Below the pieces are notes generated by a model, which had not been told where the DNA came from, did not search any database, and saw nothing but the letters and a program-made list of their open reading frames with translations. A DNA stretch of 64,000 bases, taken from Bacteroidales bacterium. Its GTDB lineage: Bacteria > Bacteroidota > Bacteroidia > Bacteroidales > VadinHA17. Positions within the stretch are counted from its first letter, which is position 1. Every line of letters begins with the position of its first letter. Made by a program: the position numbers and the translations under genes. Of this stretch, positions 17,672 to 29,950 are shown in pieces. Location of the stretch: NCBI GenBank assembly GCA_029210565.1, contig JARGFQ010000009.1:86987-150986 (forward strand). Direction: 5' to 3'.

Positions 17672-18163
17672 ATGTTGACCAAGAAAGTAGAAGATATCTG
17701 CAACAGGCAGATAGAAAGAGAAGGATACTCTTCAAACCTTTACCTTGCCATGGCTTCATGGGCAGAGAACAAGGGTATGGCCGGTATTGCCGGCTGGCTG
17801 TATCTGCAGGCTGACGAAGAGAGGCAGCACATGCTCAAATTCATCAAATATGTGAATGAGCGCGGCGGATGTGCATGCATCCCTGCCTTCAAGCAGCCGC
17901 CGGTGAAATACAAGGGCGTAGCGGAGATGTTCAAAGAGGTGCTTAAGCATGAGCAGTTTATCACCGCCAGCATCAACGAGGTGCTTGCCACAGCCATAGC
18001 TGAAAACGATTATGCCACAACCAACTGGATACAGTGGTTCGTTGAGGAGCAGCTGGAAGAGGAGAGCGGCGTACAGCTCATACTCGACAAGCTTTCAATG
18101 GCCGGCGAACATGGGCTCTATTTCCTCGACCGTGATATCATGAGACTGAGGGGAGAGAATTAA
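17672..18163 (+). CDS. ftnA: non-heme ferritin
   Basis: A 163-residue four-helix ferritin. The diiron ferroxidase ligands sit in INRQIEREGYSSNLYLAMASW-type helix A (seen as NRQIEREGYSSNLYLAM), in EERQHMLKF of helix B and in WFVEEQLEEESG of helix C. It stores iron as ferrihydrite in a 24-subunit shell and detoxifies Fe(II)/peroxide, which suits an anaerobe meeting oxygen. The gene stands alone and ends at a strong intrinsic terminator (18203-18230). Confidence 0.95.
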   Translation: MLTKKVEDICNRQIEREGYSSNLYLAMASWAENKGMAGIAGWLYLQADEERQHMLKFIKYVNERGGCACIPAFKQPPVKYKGVAEMFKEVLKHEQFITASINEVLATAIAENDYATTNWIQWFVEEQLEEESGVQLILDKLSMAGEHGLYFLDRDIMRLRGEN

Positions 18164-18202
18164 TACCCTCCCTTACATAGTTCAATGCGGATTATTACTT
18201 CA

Positions 18203-18230
18203 GGCTGCTGCAGATTCGCAGCAGCCTTTT
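18203..18230 (+). terminator. intrinsic terminator of ferritin gene
   Basis: Stem GGCTGCTGC (18203-18211), loop AGATTC, GCAGCAGCC (18218-18226), then TTTT. A nine-pair perfect GC-rich stem. Confidence 0.8.
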
Positions 18231-18327
18231 ATATTGCCGGTGACCCGGTACTTACCCGGCGATATTTCCCGCTGATGCTCTTCCCGGTTTATACAACTGC
18301 CGCAACCCCTGAACCGGAAAAAAGTAT

Positions 18328-18335
18328 TAATTTTG
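18328..18335 (+). promoter_or_regulatory. -7 element of secA
   Basis: TAATTTTG fits TAnnTTTG. Transcription would start near 18342, about 18 bases before the ATG at 18360. Confidence 0.55.
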
Positions 18336-18359
18336 CGAATGTTTTTAAAAACAACGTAA

Positions 18360-21300
18360 ATGAGCTTCGTCAATAAGATACTGTCATTCTTTCTGGGTAA
18401 CAAGGAGGTTCGTGACCTTAAGGAGATAAATCCGTTCGTGGCAAAGATCGGAAATGAAAGCTCCCTGATTACCTCTCTTTCGAATGACGCCCTCCGCGAT
18501 AAAACAGCGGAACTGAAACAGATGATTAACGATTATTTCACTGATGAGGAGAAGCAGGTCAGGGAAATCAGGGTCACTGCAGAAAAGGAGGAGGATGTTA
18601 ACCGGAAAGAAGAGCTTTACAACCAGATAGATAAGATAGACAAGCTTATACTTGAAAAAATTGAGGAGAAACTTGACGAGCTGCTGCCTGTTGCCTTTGC
18701 CATAGTCAAGGAGACAGCACGACGGTTCAAGGAAAACGAGATGCTGGAGGTCACGGCAAGAGAGTGGGACCGTGATCTCGCTGCAACGAGACCCTCAATA
18801 ACCGTTAAGGGAGACAAGGCTTACTGGAATAACCGCTGGATGGCCGGAGGAAACGAGATTCAGTGGGATATGGTCCATTATGATGTGCAGCTCATTGGCG
18901 GAGTGGCACTCCATAAGGGTAAGATTGCCGAGATGGCTACCGGTGAGGGAAAGACCCTCGTCGCTACCCTGCCGGTATTCCTTAATGCCTTGGCAGGCCG
19001 CGGTGTACATATCGTCACGGTGAACGACTACCTCTCAAAACGCGACTCCGAATGGATGGGCCCCCTCTATGAATTCCACGGACTGACGGTCGACTGCATC
19101 GACAAGCATGAGCCTAACTCACCGGCACGGCGCAAGGCCTACAACTCCGACATCACGTTCGGGACCAACAACGAATTCGGGTTTGACTACCTGCGTGACA
19201 ACATGGCCATCAACCCTGAAGACCTCGTGCAGAGAAAGCACCATTACGCCATTGTTGATGAGGTTGACTCAGTGCTGATTGATGACGCCAGAACACCGCT
19301 CATCATATCGGGACCCACGGCCAAGAGTGAAAACCTCCAGTTCGATGAGTTCAAACATAAGGTCGAAAAACTGGTGAGTGCTCAGAGAAAACTCGTCACA
19401 CAGTTGCTGGCCGACGCAAAGAGACTTATCAACGAAGGCGACAATGAGAAGGGGGGACTGCTGCTGCTGAGGGCCTACAAGGGACTCCCTAGAAACAGCG
19501 CACTAATCAAATACCTCAGTGAAGAGGGGGTGAGAACACTCCTTCAGAAGACGGAAAACTTCTACATGCAGAACAACTCCAAGGAGATGCCCAAGGTCAC
19601 AGAAGAACTCTACTTCGTGATCGATGAGAAGGGCAACTCCATTGAGCTCACGGAGAAGGGTCATGACCTGATATCTACCTCGGTTGAGGATGCAAGCTTC
19701 TTTGTGCTGCCTGATGTCGGCTCCATGGTCGCAGAGATAGAGAAGACCGTCAAGGATGACATGGAGCGGATGAGAGCCAAGGACGAACTGCTGAAGGATT
19801 TTGCGGTCAAGTCGGAACGAGTCCACACCATGACCCAGCTGATGAAGGCATACACTCTCTTTGAGAAGGATGTGGAGTATGTCGTCATGGATAACAAGGT
19901 GAAGATCGTCGATGAACAGACAGGACGTATCCTTGAAGGGAGACGTTATTCAGACGGGCTTCATCAGGCCATTGAAGCCAAGGAGAATGTCAAGGTTGAA
20001 GCCTCCACCCAGACCTACGCTACCATCACCCTGCAGAACTACTTCAGGATGTACCACAAGCTGGCCGGTATGACCGGTACGGCCATTACCGAAGCGGGAG
20101 AGTTCTGGAATATCTATAAGCTTGACGTTGTGGTCATTCCTACCAACGTTAAGGTGATAAGGAACGACCATGAAGACCTGGTTTACAAAACCAAGCGGGA
20201 AAAATACAATGCTGTCATTGACGAGATAGTCAAGCTCAACAGTCAGGGCAGACCGATACTGGTTGGTACCACCTCCGTTGAGATCTCTGAGCTGCTCAGT
20301 CGTATGCTCAAGATGAAGGGGCTGAAGCATAACGTGCTTAACGCCAAGCTGCACCAGAGAGAGGCAGAGATCGTCCTTGAGGCAGGAAAGACGGGTACCA
20401 TCACCATAGCAACAAACATGGCAGGTCGGGGTACTGACATCAAGCTGACGCCGGAAGTGAAGAAGGCAGGCGGACTGGCCATAATCGGTACGGAACGGCA
20501 CGAATCGCGCCGTGTTGACAGGCAGCTGAGAGGACGCGCCGGCCGCCAGGGAGACCCGGGATCGTCACAGTTCTTCGTTTCACTCGAGGATGACCTGATG
20601 CGACTCTTCGGGTCGGAGAGGATATCCGGCATCATGGACAGACTGGGACTGAAGGAGGGGGAGATGATACAACACCAGATGATCACCAAGTCCATTGAAA
20701 GAGCCCAGAAAAAGGTGGAGGAGAATAACTTCGGCATCAGGAAGAGACTGCTTGAATATGACGATGTCATGAACTCCCAGCGCGAGGTGATCTACAGCAA
20801 GAGACGCCACGCCCTCCTCGGTGAGAGACTGGGAGTCGATATTGCCAATATGATGTATGACGTCACCGAACAGATCGTCAACACCAGCAAGGATGACTCC
20901 GACTTCGAAGAGTTCCAGTTCTCCCTCATAAGATCACTGTCAGTAGACTCTCCGGTAGATAAGGGTGATTTCAACAAAAACAATAACCAGGAGATAACCG
21001 ATGTCGTCTATGATAAGGTGCTCTATGCCTACCGTCGGAAAGGAGAGGTGATCGCTTCTACCGCACTCCCCATCCTGAAAGATGTGTATGAAAGGATGTC
21101 AGCTACGTATGAGAATGTAGTAGTGCCTATCACTGACGGGGTCAGGACATATAACGTCATTACCAACCTGAAAGGCGCCGTGGAGAGCGAAGGCAAAGAA
21201 CTGCTTCGCTCATATGAGAAGACCTCGGTGCTGGCTACCATAGATGAAGCGTGGAAGGAGCACCTCAGGGAGATGGATGACCTTAAACAGTCAGTGCAGA

Positions 21301-21680
21301 ATGCTACCTATGAACAGAAAGATCCCCTCCTGATTTATAAGTTCGAATCCTTTGAGCTCTTCAAGACTATGATCAACAAGGTCAACCAGGATGTGGTCAG
21401 CCTGCTGATGAAAGGAACCATACCGGTTGCTTCACCTGACAATGTCAGAGAGGCACAACGTCGCAAACAGGCTGACATGAGCAGACTGAAGACGCAGAAA
21501 AGCGACTATGACAGCTACGGCGGCAGCGGTGGTGGTGCACCAGAAAAGAGACAACAACAGATGGCCCCGGTGAGAGTTGAAAAGAAAGTGGGAAGAAACG
21601 ATCCCTGTCCATGCGGTAGCGGCAAGAAGTACAAGCATTGTCACGGTAAGAATCTTGGCGATTCTGCGGGTGCCCAGTAA
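18360..21680 (+). CDS. secA: preprotein translocase ATPase SecA
   Basis: A 1106-residue SecA, longer than E. coli (901), mainly through the insertion between the first and second nucleotide-binding halves (about residues 320-440) that is usual in Bacteroidota. Seen are Walker [29 protein letters not shown], the Q-tyrosine region [37 protein letters not shown] and [16 protein letters not shown]. The C-terminal zinc/SecB-type tail has [14 protein letters not shown]. It drives export through SecYEG. Its own promoter lies just upstream. Confidence 0.98.
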   Translation: MSFVNKILSFFLGNKEVRDLKEINPFVAKIGNESSLITSLSNDALRDKTAELKQMINDYFTDEEKQVREIRVTAEKEEDVNRKEELYNQIDKIDKLILEKIEEKLDELLPVAFAIVKETARRFKENEMLEVTAREWDRDLAATRPSITVKGDKAYWNNRWMAGGNEIQWDMVHYDVQLIGGVALHKGKIAEMATGEGKTLVATLPVFLNALAGRGVHIVTVNDYLSKRDSEWMGPLYEFHGLTVDCIDKHEPNSPARRKAYNSDITFGTNNEFGFDYLRDNMAINPEDLVQRKHHYAIVDEVDSVLIDDARTPLIISGPTAKSENLQFDEFKHKVEKLVSAQRKLVTQLLADAKRLINEGDNEKGGLLLLRAYKGLPRNSALIKYLSEEGVRTLLQKTENFYMQNNSKEMPKVTEELYFVIDEKGNSIELTEKGHDLISTSVEDASFFVLPDVGSMVAEIEKTVKDDMERMRAKDELLKDFAVKSERVHTMTQLMKAYTLFEKDVEYVVMDNKVKIVDEQTGRILEGRRYSDGLHQAIEAKENVKVEASTQTYATITLQNYFRMYHKLAGMTGTAITEAGEFWNIYKLDVVVIPTNVKVIRNDHEDLVYKTKREKYNAVIDEIVKLNSQGRPILVGTTSVEISELLSRMLKMKGLKHNVLNAKLHQREAEIVLEAGKTGTITIATNMAGRGTDIKLTPEVKKAGGLAIIGTERHESRRVDRQLRGRAGRQGDPGSSQFFVSLEDDLMRLFGSERISGIMDRLGLKEGEMIQHQMITKSIERAQKKVEENNFGIRKRLLEYDDVMNSQREVIYSKRRHALLGERLGVDIANMMYDVTEQIVNTSKDDSDFEEFQFSLIRSLSVDSPVDKGDFNKNNNQEITDVVYDKVLYAYRRKGEVIASTALPILKDVYERMSATYENVVVPITDGVRTYNVITNLKGAVESEGKELLRSYEKTSVLATIDEAWKEHLREMDDLKQSVQNATYEQKDPLLIYKFESFELFKTMINKVNQDVVSLLMKGTIPVASPDNVREAQRRKQADMSRLKTQKSDYDSYGGSGGGAPEKRQQQMAPVRVEKKVGRNDPCPCGSGKKYKHCHGKNLGDSAGAQ

Positions 21681-21702
21681 TAATTCCGAGGTGGATTGAG
21701 TG

Positions 21703-22269
21703 TCAGGCCCTCGTCTCAGGGGTGCTGATCATTGCCAGGTATAAAATCGCCTGCTCAATGAACGAGGCTATGCTGAATGGCTTCGGGGTTCTTAGCATCA
21801 GGTCGTAAGGCGACTTCTCAGGCTCGGTAGCTATGTCGGGACCCACCTTCATGGGCGCTGACGAGAGGGAGACAACAGCGTTAAGCTGAAAGAGTGCATC
21901 GGGATTGATGTCAATAATCAGGTCAAATTTTGAAGATATGAAATTTCGGGCATCCTCTGAATTTGGTATATAAAGCCAGTTAAGGTCACTCTGCCTGAGA
22001 AACTTCATGTAGGTGATGCCTGTAAGCCTGTCAGGGACGGTTTTACCGTGTATCCAGACCAGCACCTCAACGCTTTTGCCGGCTTGCGTAAGCTCCCTGG
22101 TCAATGCAGCCAGGTGCTGAAAATCATTTTCTGATGATGCATCCCAGAGTATCCCGACCCTCTTCACCTTTTCCAGGTTAAACTCCTGCCTGATTCTCCT
22201 GAAGGGCGATATGCGCCTCCGGATGATCATCCTGCCGACCTTAAGTCTGAGATTACCTAGAATTTCCAT
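21703..22269 (-). CDS. DUF6913-like conserved Bacteroidota protein
   Basis: A 188-residue protein, basic at the N-terminus (IIRRRISPFRRIR) and with a Rossmann-like alternation (KRVGILWDASSENDF, KSVEVLVWIHGK, FDLIIDINPDALF). I recognise it as the small uncharacterised family found next to Bacteroidota housekeeping genes, currently called DUF6913; its function is unknown. A TAGGTTTG word on the minus strand (22277-22284) would start transcription almost at the ATG at 22269, so either the mRNA is nearly leaderless or the Met codon at 22230 is used. It is the last gene of the minus-strand run after ligA. Confidence 0.65.
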   Translation of the reverse strand: MEILGNLRLKVGRMIIRRRISPFRRIRQEFNLEKVKRVGILWDASSENDFQHLAALTRELTQAGKSVEVLVWIHGKTVPDRLTGITYMKFLRQSDLNWLYIPNSEDARNFISSKFDLIIDINPDALFQLNAVVSLSSAPMKVGPDIATEPEKSPYDLMLRTPKPFSIASFIEQAILYLAMISTPETRA

Positions 22270-22318
22270 TGTTATGCAAACCTATATTTTTTTTGGATCA
22301 TAGCGCATTGGGTCACGA

Positions 22319-24355
<2,037 letters not shown>

Positions 24356-25480
24356 TCAGCTCCATCTGCCCGGGATCACTGTTCCGCAACTGCACCTTCC
24401 GTTTCTGATCTCATCAGTGACGATCCTGAAACCACTCCTGTCAATCAGCTTCTTCCCGCATGACGGACAGAATGTATCGTCATGACCTGAGCCCGGCACG
24501 TTGCCCATGTATACGAACTTAATACCTTCATCATGTGCAATCTTCACAGCGGTTTCCAGTATCTTAATCGGGGTGGGAGGCAGGTGCTCAAGCTTGTATT
24601 GGGGATGAAAACGGCTGAAATGCAGTGGTGTGTCGGCAAAGCCATTGTCATGCAGCCACCTGCACATCTCCCTTATCTCCCCCGGCTTGTCGGTCCAGCC
24701 CGGTATAACAAGATTCGTGATCTCAAGCCAAACGCCCTCATCGCGGTATACCCTGAGGGCATCGAGGACCGGCTCGAGCCTGCCCCCGGTAAGCTTGAGA
24801 TATGTACTGTCGCTGAACGATTTAAGATCGATGTTGGCGCCGTCGATATGCCTGCACAGATCTTTGAGAGGCTCCCTGTTTATATACCCGTTTGAAACCA
24901 TTATGTTCCTGACGCCTTTCCCGTGCGCAACCCTGGATGTTTCATAAACATACTCGAAGAAGGTGACCGGCTCGGAGTAGGTGTAGGCTATGCTTTTGCA
25001 TCCTCCGGTAATGGCCTGTGAAACTACATCCTCCGGGGGCATGTCGAAGTTTTTTGTCTTGTCGGGTGAGGTTTGCGAGATGGTCCAGTTCTGGCAGTTC
25101 AGGCAGGCAAAGTTGCAGCCGGCTGTTGCGATTGAGAAGACAGATGTGCCCGGGAGGAAGTGGTACAGCGGCTTCTTCTCCATGGGATCAATATTGGCTG
25201 CACAGGGATTGCCGAAGGCCATGGTGTACAGTTTTGACCTCCTTGCCACCCTGTTATGGCAGTCGCTCACCTCGCCCTCCTTAAGGGTGCACTCATTGGG
25301 GCATATCAGGCAGACGACACCACGTGGACTCTGCTGCTGATACATGGCCAGTCTCTCATGTGAAGCCTGACCGGTGGCCTGCAGCGGAAGAGGAGTGATC
25401 ATCCCGGCAGCAACGGCGAGAGAACCCTTGCGGGTAAAGTCCCTCCTCGTTATCTTCTTTCCTTTCGCGGTGGCTGACAT
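24356..25480 (-). CDS. amrS: AmmeMemoRadiSam system radical SAM enzyme with twin-arginine leader
   Basis: A 374-residue enzyme. The leader carries a Tat-like motif TRRDFTRKG (11-19) followed by LAVAAGMITPLPL, so it may be exported folded. A four-Cys cluster (C57, C60, C64, C74) precedes the radical SAM motif C122-x3-C126-x2-C129 (GCNFACLNCQNW). A C-terminal rubredoxin-like set (C338, C341, C363, C365) ends the protein. The family is known by its company with AMMECR1 and Memo proteins, and its chemistry is unresolved. Both partners are encoded just upstream. The oddity is a SAM-dependent [4Fe-4S] enzyme with an export signal. Confidence 0.9.
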   Translation of the reverse strand: MSATAKGKKITRRDFTRKGSLAVAAGMITPLPLQATGQASHERLAMYQQQSPRGVVCLICPNECTLKEGEVSDCHNRVARRSKLYTMAFGNPCAANIDPMEKKPLYHFLPGTSVFSIATAGCNFACLNCQNWTISQTSPDKTKNFDMPPEDVVSQAITGGCKSIAYTYSEPVTFFEYVYETSRVAHGKGVRNIMVSNGYINREPLKDLCRHIDGANIDLKSFSDSTYLKLTGGRLEPVLDALRVYRDEGVWLEITNLVIPGWTDKPGEIREMCRWLHDNGFADTPLHFSRFHPQYKLEHLPPTPIKILETAVKIAHDEGIKFVYMGNVPGSGHDDTFCPSCGKKLIDRSGFRIVTDEIRNGRCSCGTVIPGRWS

Positions 25481-25506
25481 TGGTGTATCAGTTACGGATC
25501 ATAAAA

Positions 25507-27918
25507 CTAATGCTTAATCACCACTGATGCAACAATACCAGAAACTAAAATGAGAGCTGCGAGAACGAAACAGGAGCCGGCAGTGCCTGCAAGAGGCACA
25601 ACAATGGTGGCAACGGTGAGATAACCCAGCGCCGCACCTGCAAGGTCTGAAGCATACACCGAACCGGTTGCTCCCCCGGCCCCGGATGTTGTAAGGATCC
25701 TGTAAACCGCACCTGTAACGAAACCTGCCACCGGAAGAAACAGAACGATTACCGCCGTAACCGTCCGGGGTGTTGCCGTAACAAGCGAGGGGCTCAGAAA
25801 CCCTGCAGCAAGATAAAGAGCCGCCAGAATCAACGTGCAGACTGAGAGTCTGGTCAGGGACAGTCGGTTACCCTGTGCCGCTCCGGCCGCCAGTCCCGCC
25901 ATCAGCAGCGTCAGTATGATCGCTGACAGAATATAGATGTTGCCCACAGCGATCTGCAGGATGAATATCATAATCATGCCAAATCCTGCCAGCGCAGCTG
26001 ACGAGGCGAACATCATGAGACCTCCCCGGCGCGTGAAAAGGAACGGAATCAGAATTGAAATGGCGAGTAATAATATCATCTCTCCGCTGTTGCCCATTCT
26101 CTCCAGTGAAAGAATATTAGCAAAGAGCGATGATACAGGCCTGAGGGCACTGTTCATGCCTGCCTCCCTGTCAACCTGCAGGATTATCTGTTCACTTCTC
26201 ATCCTTATCTCTCCGTCTTCGAGATAGTCGCTGTTGACATAACTGTTTTCCAGTGAGCGCGATCCTGACAGACGCGATATAGCTGTGGTCACCGGATAAT
26301 CAGAGGCCACGGTGTAAAGAGCAGAGCCGGGTATTACCGCTATGTGGGTAAAAACCTCGTTAAGGGCATTGTAGAGAGGGGAGAAGCTCTTCCTGTAACT
26401 TTCCGGAGAATAATTGTAATAGGGCATGGGAGTGCACAGAAAGATACCTTCCTCAGACAGATGCTCCTTTACCAATCTGAAATATTCAACTGTATAGAAC
26501 CTGTTGACCGAGAGGGTGGAGGGTGGAGGTATCAGCTGCACCACAGCATCATACACCTCCTCATCATCTCTCAGCTCTGTGATTGGGTCATGCCCCACCA
26601 CGGTCACCTTCATGCCTCCGGCAACAGTGTCACGGGCGCCCTCAGCAATGATGACACCCGGGTCATGTTCCAGGTATATCAGCTCTTTGATATTATATTT
26701 CTCAAGCTCGGGCAGATGCTGGCGGAGACCTCCGGAGATCAGCATAACCTTTTCATAATTTTCCCTCTGAAGCAGTGCATAGTGAATGTTCTCCTCCCTG
26801 CTGACAACGTCGCTGCTGAAAAAGAGCGGCCTGTGATCGTAGAAGACGGTTTGCTCCCCACCGTATATGGCAGTGGTGATGTTGCCAAACGGTGTGTCAG
26901 TGCTCTTAACGGTCGTGACCCCGCGCAGGAGAAGGCTTCTTGCAGGCAGATCAGGATTTGCGATCATTATCAGGATAGCCAGGGGTATGAGTGAAAGCAT
27001 CGATATCCTTGCTGCCCTGACAGTATATCCGAGCAGGGTCACTGAAACAACGGCGGCAAGCAGCAGTATCAGAAGATAAAGCTCGTAGTTAGGTACGTGA
27101 AGGGTTACAGTCATTGCCGTAAGCACCCCGGCTGCCACCGACCCGGCGGTCTCAACACCGAAGCTGCCTCCGGGAGCCAGGCCTGAGGAGGCCTTCCTGA
27201 TGACGGAGAGTCTGATGAAAACCAGTGATGCTATGAAGGTAACAGGGGCAATACTGACCGCAAGTATGCCTGCTATCTGCAGCAATGTGGCTGTCTCGCC
27301 GCGGTTGAGTAGAAGGATGTTCATCAAAATGAAGGCGACAGGCGCCAGCGCCGTCGCGGCAAGCAGTGTCCAGATCATCCTTCTCACCTCAGTTATCCGC
27401 GACCGGTTGCCTGCTATGGCACCGGCAGCGGCGATGATCAGCCAGATCCACAGGAACAGTGCAGCCGACACTTCTGTTCCGCCACCCAGTATCACCGCCT
27501 CCCGCATCATGATAAACTGCGACGATGAGCTGACAAAGCCCGTGAGCAGGAGAAGCATGGATGAACGCTTCATCGGAATCAGGTCCGGGGAGTCACCTTC
27601 AAAGACAGCCTCGCTGCCTCTGCTAAAATAGTATCTGAGATTACGCACAAGATGAATGACGACCATAAAGGTCATCGAAATACCGGCTTCAACATGCCAG
27701 TTCAGCAGCTGATCATAAAACGGTATGTCCCACCTGTAGGTTATCTTCAGGGCCATGAAGAGGCCAAAAAGCCCTGTCATCGTGAAAGCTACGAGCAACA
27801 CCCAGTTCCAGATGCGGCGGTGCGATTGCCTGGCGGTGAACCCTGTTGAAGAGAGGTAAAGCGTGTAGAGATAGAATGCCAGGACTGTCAGTCCTATGGG
27901 AATGACATGGTATGTCAT
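25507..27918 (-). CDS. polytopic membrane protein with spermidine-synthase-like domain
   Basis: An 803-residue protein. Residues 1-95 hold three membrane helices, with H75 and H89 in WHVEAGISMTFMVVIHLVRN, a spacing seen in b-heme-binding helices. Residues about 105-325 hold seven or so more helices. Residues about 340-560 are an aminopropyltransferase-like Rossmann region (MLISGGLRQHLPELEKYN, IYLEHDPGVI, FYTVEYFRLVKEHLSEEGIFL) whose SAM loop GGLRQH departs from the usual GGGDG. Eight or so helices (about 600-803) follow. It overlaps the Memo-AMMECR1 gene by 4 bases (ATGA). The function is unknown; heme and SAM binding are inferred. Confidence 0.75.
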   Translation of the reverse strand: MTYHVIPIGLTVLAFYLYTLYLSSTGFTARQSHRRIWNWVLLVAFTMTGLFGLFMALKITYRWDIPFYDQLLNWHVEAGISMTFMVVIHLVRNLRYYFSRGSEAVFEGDSPDLIPMKRSSMLLLLTGFVSSSSQFIMMREAVILGGGTEVSAALFLWIWLIIAAAGAIAGNRSRITEVRRMIWTLLAATALAPVAFILMNILLLNRGETATLLQIAGILAVSIAPVTFIASLVFIRLSVIRKASSGLAPGGSFGVETAGSVAAGVLTAMTVTLHVPNYELYLLILLLAAVVSVTLLGYTVRAARISMLSLIPLAILIMIANPDLPARSLLLRGVTTVKSTDTPFGNITTAIYGGEQTVFYDHRPLFFSSDVVSREENIHYALLQRENYEKVMLISGGLRQHLPELEKYNIKELIYLEHDPGVIIAEGARDTVAGGMKVTVVGHDPITELRDDEEVYDAVVQLIPPPSTLSVNRFYTVEYFRLVKEHLSEEGIFLCTPMPYYNYSPESYRKSFSPLYNALNEVFTHIAVIPGSALYTVASDYPVTTAISRLSGSRSLENSYVNSDYLEDGEIRMRSEQIILQVDREAGMNSALRPVSSLFANILSLERMGNSGEMILLLAISILIPFLFTRRGGLMMFASSAALAGFGMIMIFILQIAVGNIYILSAIILTLLMAGLAAGAAQGNRLSLTRLSVCTLILAALYLAAGFLSPSLVTATPRTVTAVIVLFLPVAGFVTGAVYRILTTSGAGGATGSVYASDLAGAALGYLTVATIVVPLAGTAGSCFVLAALILVSGIVASVVIKH

Positions 27919-29429
27919 TTATCACCCTTTTCGCCAAAGACGTAGGCTTCGTAGACAAATATCTCACAGTTTCTGTCTTTCCATCCGTCCCAGCCGATAC
28001 CTGCCTTGTCACGCGCACAGTAACCCAGAAACTGTTCAGCATTCCATCCTCTTTCGGAGGCAACCTGCGGGAGGAGCGTGCCTGTTCTCATGCCGTGCTT
28101 CAGATAGATGCCGTGTGTTCCGATCTTTATCTCGTCTGCCCGCCTGACCTTACTCATCGGTCCCAGTACAGATATCTCAAGCTCTGTCAGCGGGTACTCT
28201 GCAGCTGTCAGCGCCGGGAACCTGGGGTCACCGAACGCCGCCTCCATAGCCATCTGACCTATGACCTCCCATAGAGGCTCTGATGAGGTGAAGCGGCCAA
28301 TGCAGCCTCTCAGCTCACCCCTTTTCGTTATCGTGACGAAGGCTCCCAGCGGCTCCCGGAGACGGGGGGTGATCTTCGAGGGGTCCACGGCATCGGGAGA
28401 CCGTCCATAGAGCCTTGCAGAGATGGCATCACGGGCGATGGCCAGCAAGGTGCTCTTCTCTCCAGCGGTGAGCAGAAACTTTTCTCCAGACTCGGATGGC
28501 TTCTCTGCCGCAACACTCTTTTTCTCCACCACGATGGCATTGTAACCTACCACCTCATCCCTGCTGCCGCGCGGCGAGTCACCAGAATTGGTGTAACCGG
28601 CCTTCCGGTACGAAAGCTCTGCCTGCCCTTCAGACAGATAGAGAAGCACGAGTCCTGCCGGCCAACCACACATTGCCGTCACCAGATTGTCGGTGCCGGA
28701 CGACTCGATGGCTTTGACAGTTTTCAAAAAGTTGTCAGGGTCACGCTTGATGATGGCTTCACCAGTGAGCCTGTCAACCCTGCGGGCATCGTCATATGAG
28801 GGATAGTGGGAGAAGTCGCTGCTGATGACGAATAGGTTGCGGTCGTTGAACCATGGCTGCAACCCCCTGGCCACAGCCTTGAGAACGGTGGCGTTCCGTG
28901 TGCCGATAAGGATGGGCACAACTGCAGGCTGATGGTCAAAATGATACTGTATGAAGGGAAGCTCCACCTCCAGAGAGTGCTCGGGACCATGGGCGTCATC
29001 ATGCTCAATGAACCACCTGTTGGTTGCCCTGAGCTTCTCTCCCGCCTCCCGGTTGACCTTTATCTTTCCAAGTGGAGTAACCATGTCACCGGAGGTGAAT
29101 ACCGCTGCACCCTCGAAGGCATACCTGTGGCTTACTCCTATAAGAAAAATATTGTCGTAGACAGCCCCTGAAGGCACGGCAGCAAAACCCGCAGCAGCTG
29201 TGCGTCCCGAAAAAACATAGCCGGCATGCGGCACAATCAGCGCCATGACCCTTACCCCCGGCCGTGGAGCGCCGGCCTCCGCAAAACAAGCTGCGAGCTC
29301 ATTACGGAGAGCACCAACCGCGGCAGGATAAAAGCTGCCGGATACGGCAGGCTGCCTGTCATAACCCTGTCCGAATATTTTCATAGGCGATAGTGTTAAC
29401 GCAACCAGAATTATACCAACAGTCTTCAT
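27915..29429 (-). CDS. exported Memo (AmmeMemoRadiSam B) - AMMECR1 (A) fusion
   Basis: A 504-residue protein. The N-terminus MKTVGIILVALTLSPMKIFGQ is a signal peptide. Residues about 25-302 are a Memo domain with metal-site-like residues H68 (VPHAGYVFSG), H101 (GVSHRY), H208 (SSDFSHYP) and C254 (AMCGWPAG), related to extradiol-dioxygenase LigB folds. Residues about 318-500 are AMMECR1 with the hallmark LRGCIGRF (373-380) and GIYLKHG. In many genomes these are separate cytoplasmic proteins; here they are fused and secreted. It is the first gene of a tight run with the membrane protein and the radical SAM enzyme. The biochemical role is unknown. Confidence 0.92.
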   Translation of the reverse strand: MKTVGIILVALTLSPMKIFGQGYDRQPAVSGSFYPAAVGALRNELAACFAEAGAPRPGVRVMALIVPHAGYVFSGRTAAAGFAAVPSGAVYDNIFLIGVSHRYAFEGAAVFTSGDMVTPLGKIKVNREAGEKLRATNRWFIEHDDAHGPEHSLEVELPFIQYHFDHQPAVVPILIGTRNATVLKAVARGLQPWFNDRNLFVISSDFSHYPSYDDARRVDRLTGEAIIKRDPDNFLKTVKAIESSGTDNLVTAMCGWPAGLVLLYLSEGQAELSYRKAGYTNSGDSPRGSRDEVVGYNAIVVEKKSVAAEKPSESGEKFLLTAGEKSTLLAIARDAISARLYGRSPDAVDPSKITPRLREPLGAFVTITKRGELRGCIGRFTSSEPLWEVIGQMAMEAAFGDPRFPALTAAEYPLTELEISVLGPMSKVRRADEIKIGTHGIYLKHGMRTGTLLPQVASERGWNAEQFLGYCARDKAGIGWDGWKDRNCEIFVYEAYVFGEKGDK

Positions 29430-29491
29430 GAAACAGCTGTTACAACCTGTAAAGTTAAACCAAAAACCGGTAAAAAACGAGGAAGTGGCGA

Positions 29492-29950
29492 TCAGATAAG
29501 AACGATATTCTCCTTCAGGGTGTTACCGTCATCATCTATGCCATAGAGCCTGATGCCCACACTGCAGGTGGCATCAGCAGTGACATCCAGAAACGGGGAG
29601 AGGGATTCCCTTACATCTTCCTCACCCATCGAGTCATACTCCTCAATGTCAAAGTAAAGATGAACAAAAAGTATATGATCGTTCTTTTTAATCTTGGTCA
29701 GTGCTTTCAGTATCTTACCCATCCAGATGACTGAAGAGGTGTTGAAGTAATCGACGTTGAACTTCAGATTTGTACTCTCTGCAGGATTCTTTGCATACTC
29801 AGCCGCCCACTTGTACAAGGGCTCAAAGAAGCCAGATGCATTCTCCGGTAATGATTTGCCGATAAATGAAAGATTCCCGGTGCCCGCAACAAAACTAACC
29901 TGCGGTGTTTTTGAGGTAGCCTCTACCTTAATATCCTTAAGTTTTACCAT
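29492..29950 (-). CDS. SiaC-family (DUF1987) regulatory phosphoprotein
   Basis: A 152-residue protein with the DUF1987 signature: VSFVAGTGNLSFIGKSLPENA, a mid-protein W/Y pair (LYKWAAEYAKNP) and FNVDYFNTSSVIWMGKIL with the threonine/serine cluster that is the phosphorylated switch in SiaC of Pseudomonas. SiaC binds a kinase/diguanylate cyclase partner. No SiaA phosphatase, SiaB kinase or cyclase gene lies nearby, so its partners here are unknown. It is a single gene, head to head with argS. Confidence 0.8.
   Translation of the reverse strand: MVKLKDIKVEATSKTPQVSFVAGTGNLSFIGKSLPENASGFFEPLYKWAAEYAKNPAESTNLKFNVDYFNTSSVIWMGKILKALTKIKKNDHILFVHLYFDIEEYDSMGEEDVRESLSPFLDVTADATCSVGIRLYGIDDDGNTLKENIVLI

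Noticed and set aside
18185..18376. Small plus-strand frame between ferritin and secA
   Set aside because: It runs through the ferritin terminator and the secA promoter and shows no protein-like pattern.
26344..26994. Plus-strand open frame of 216 codons over the membrane-protein gene
   Set aside because: It is antisense to a gene that is coupled to its neighbours by a 4-base overlap.
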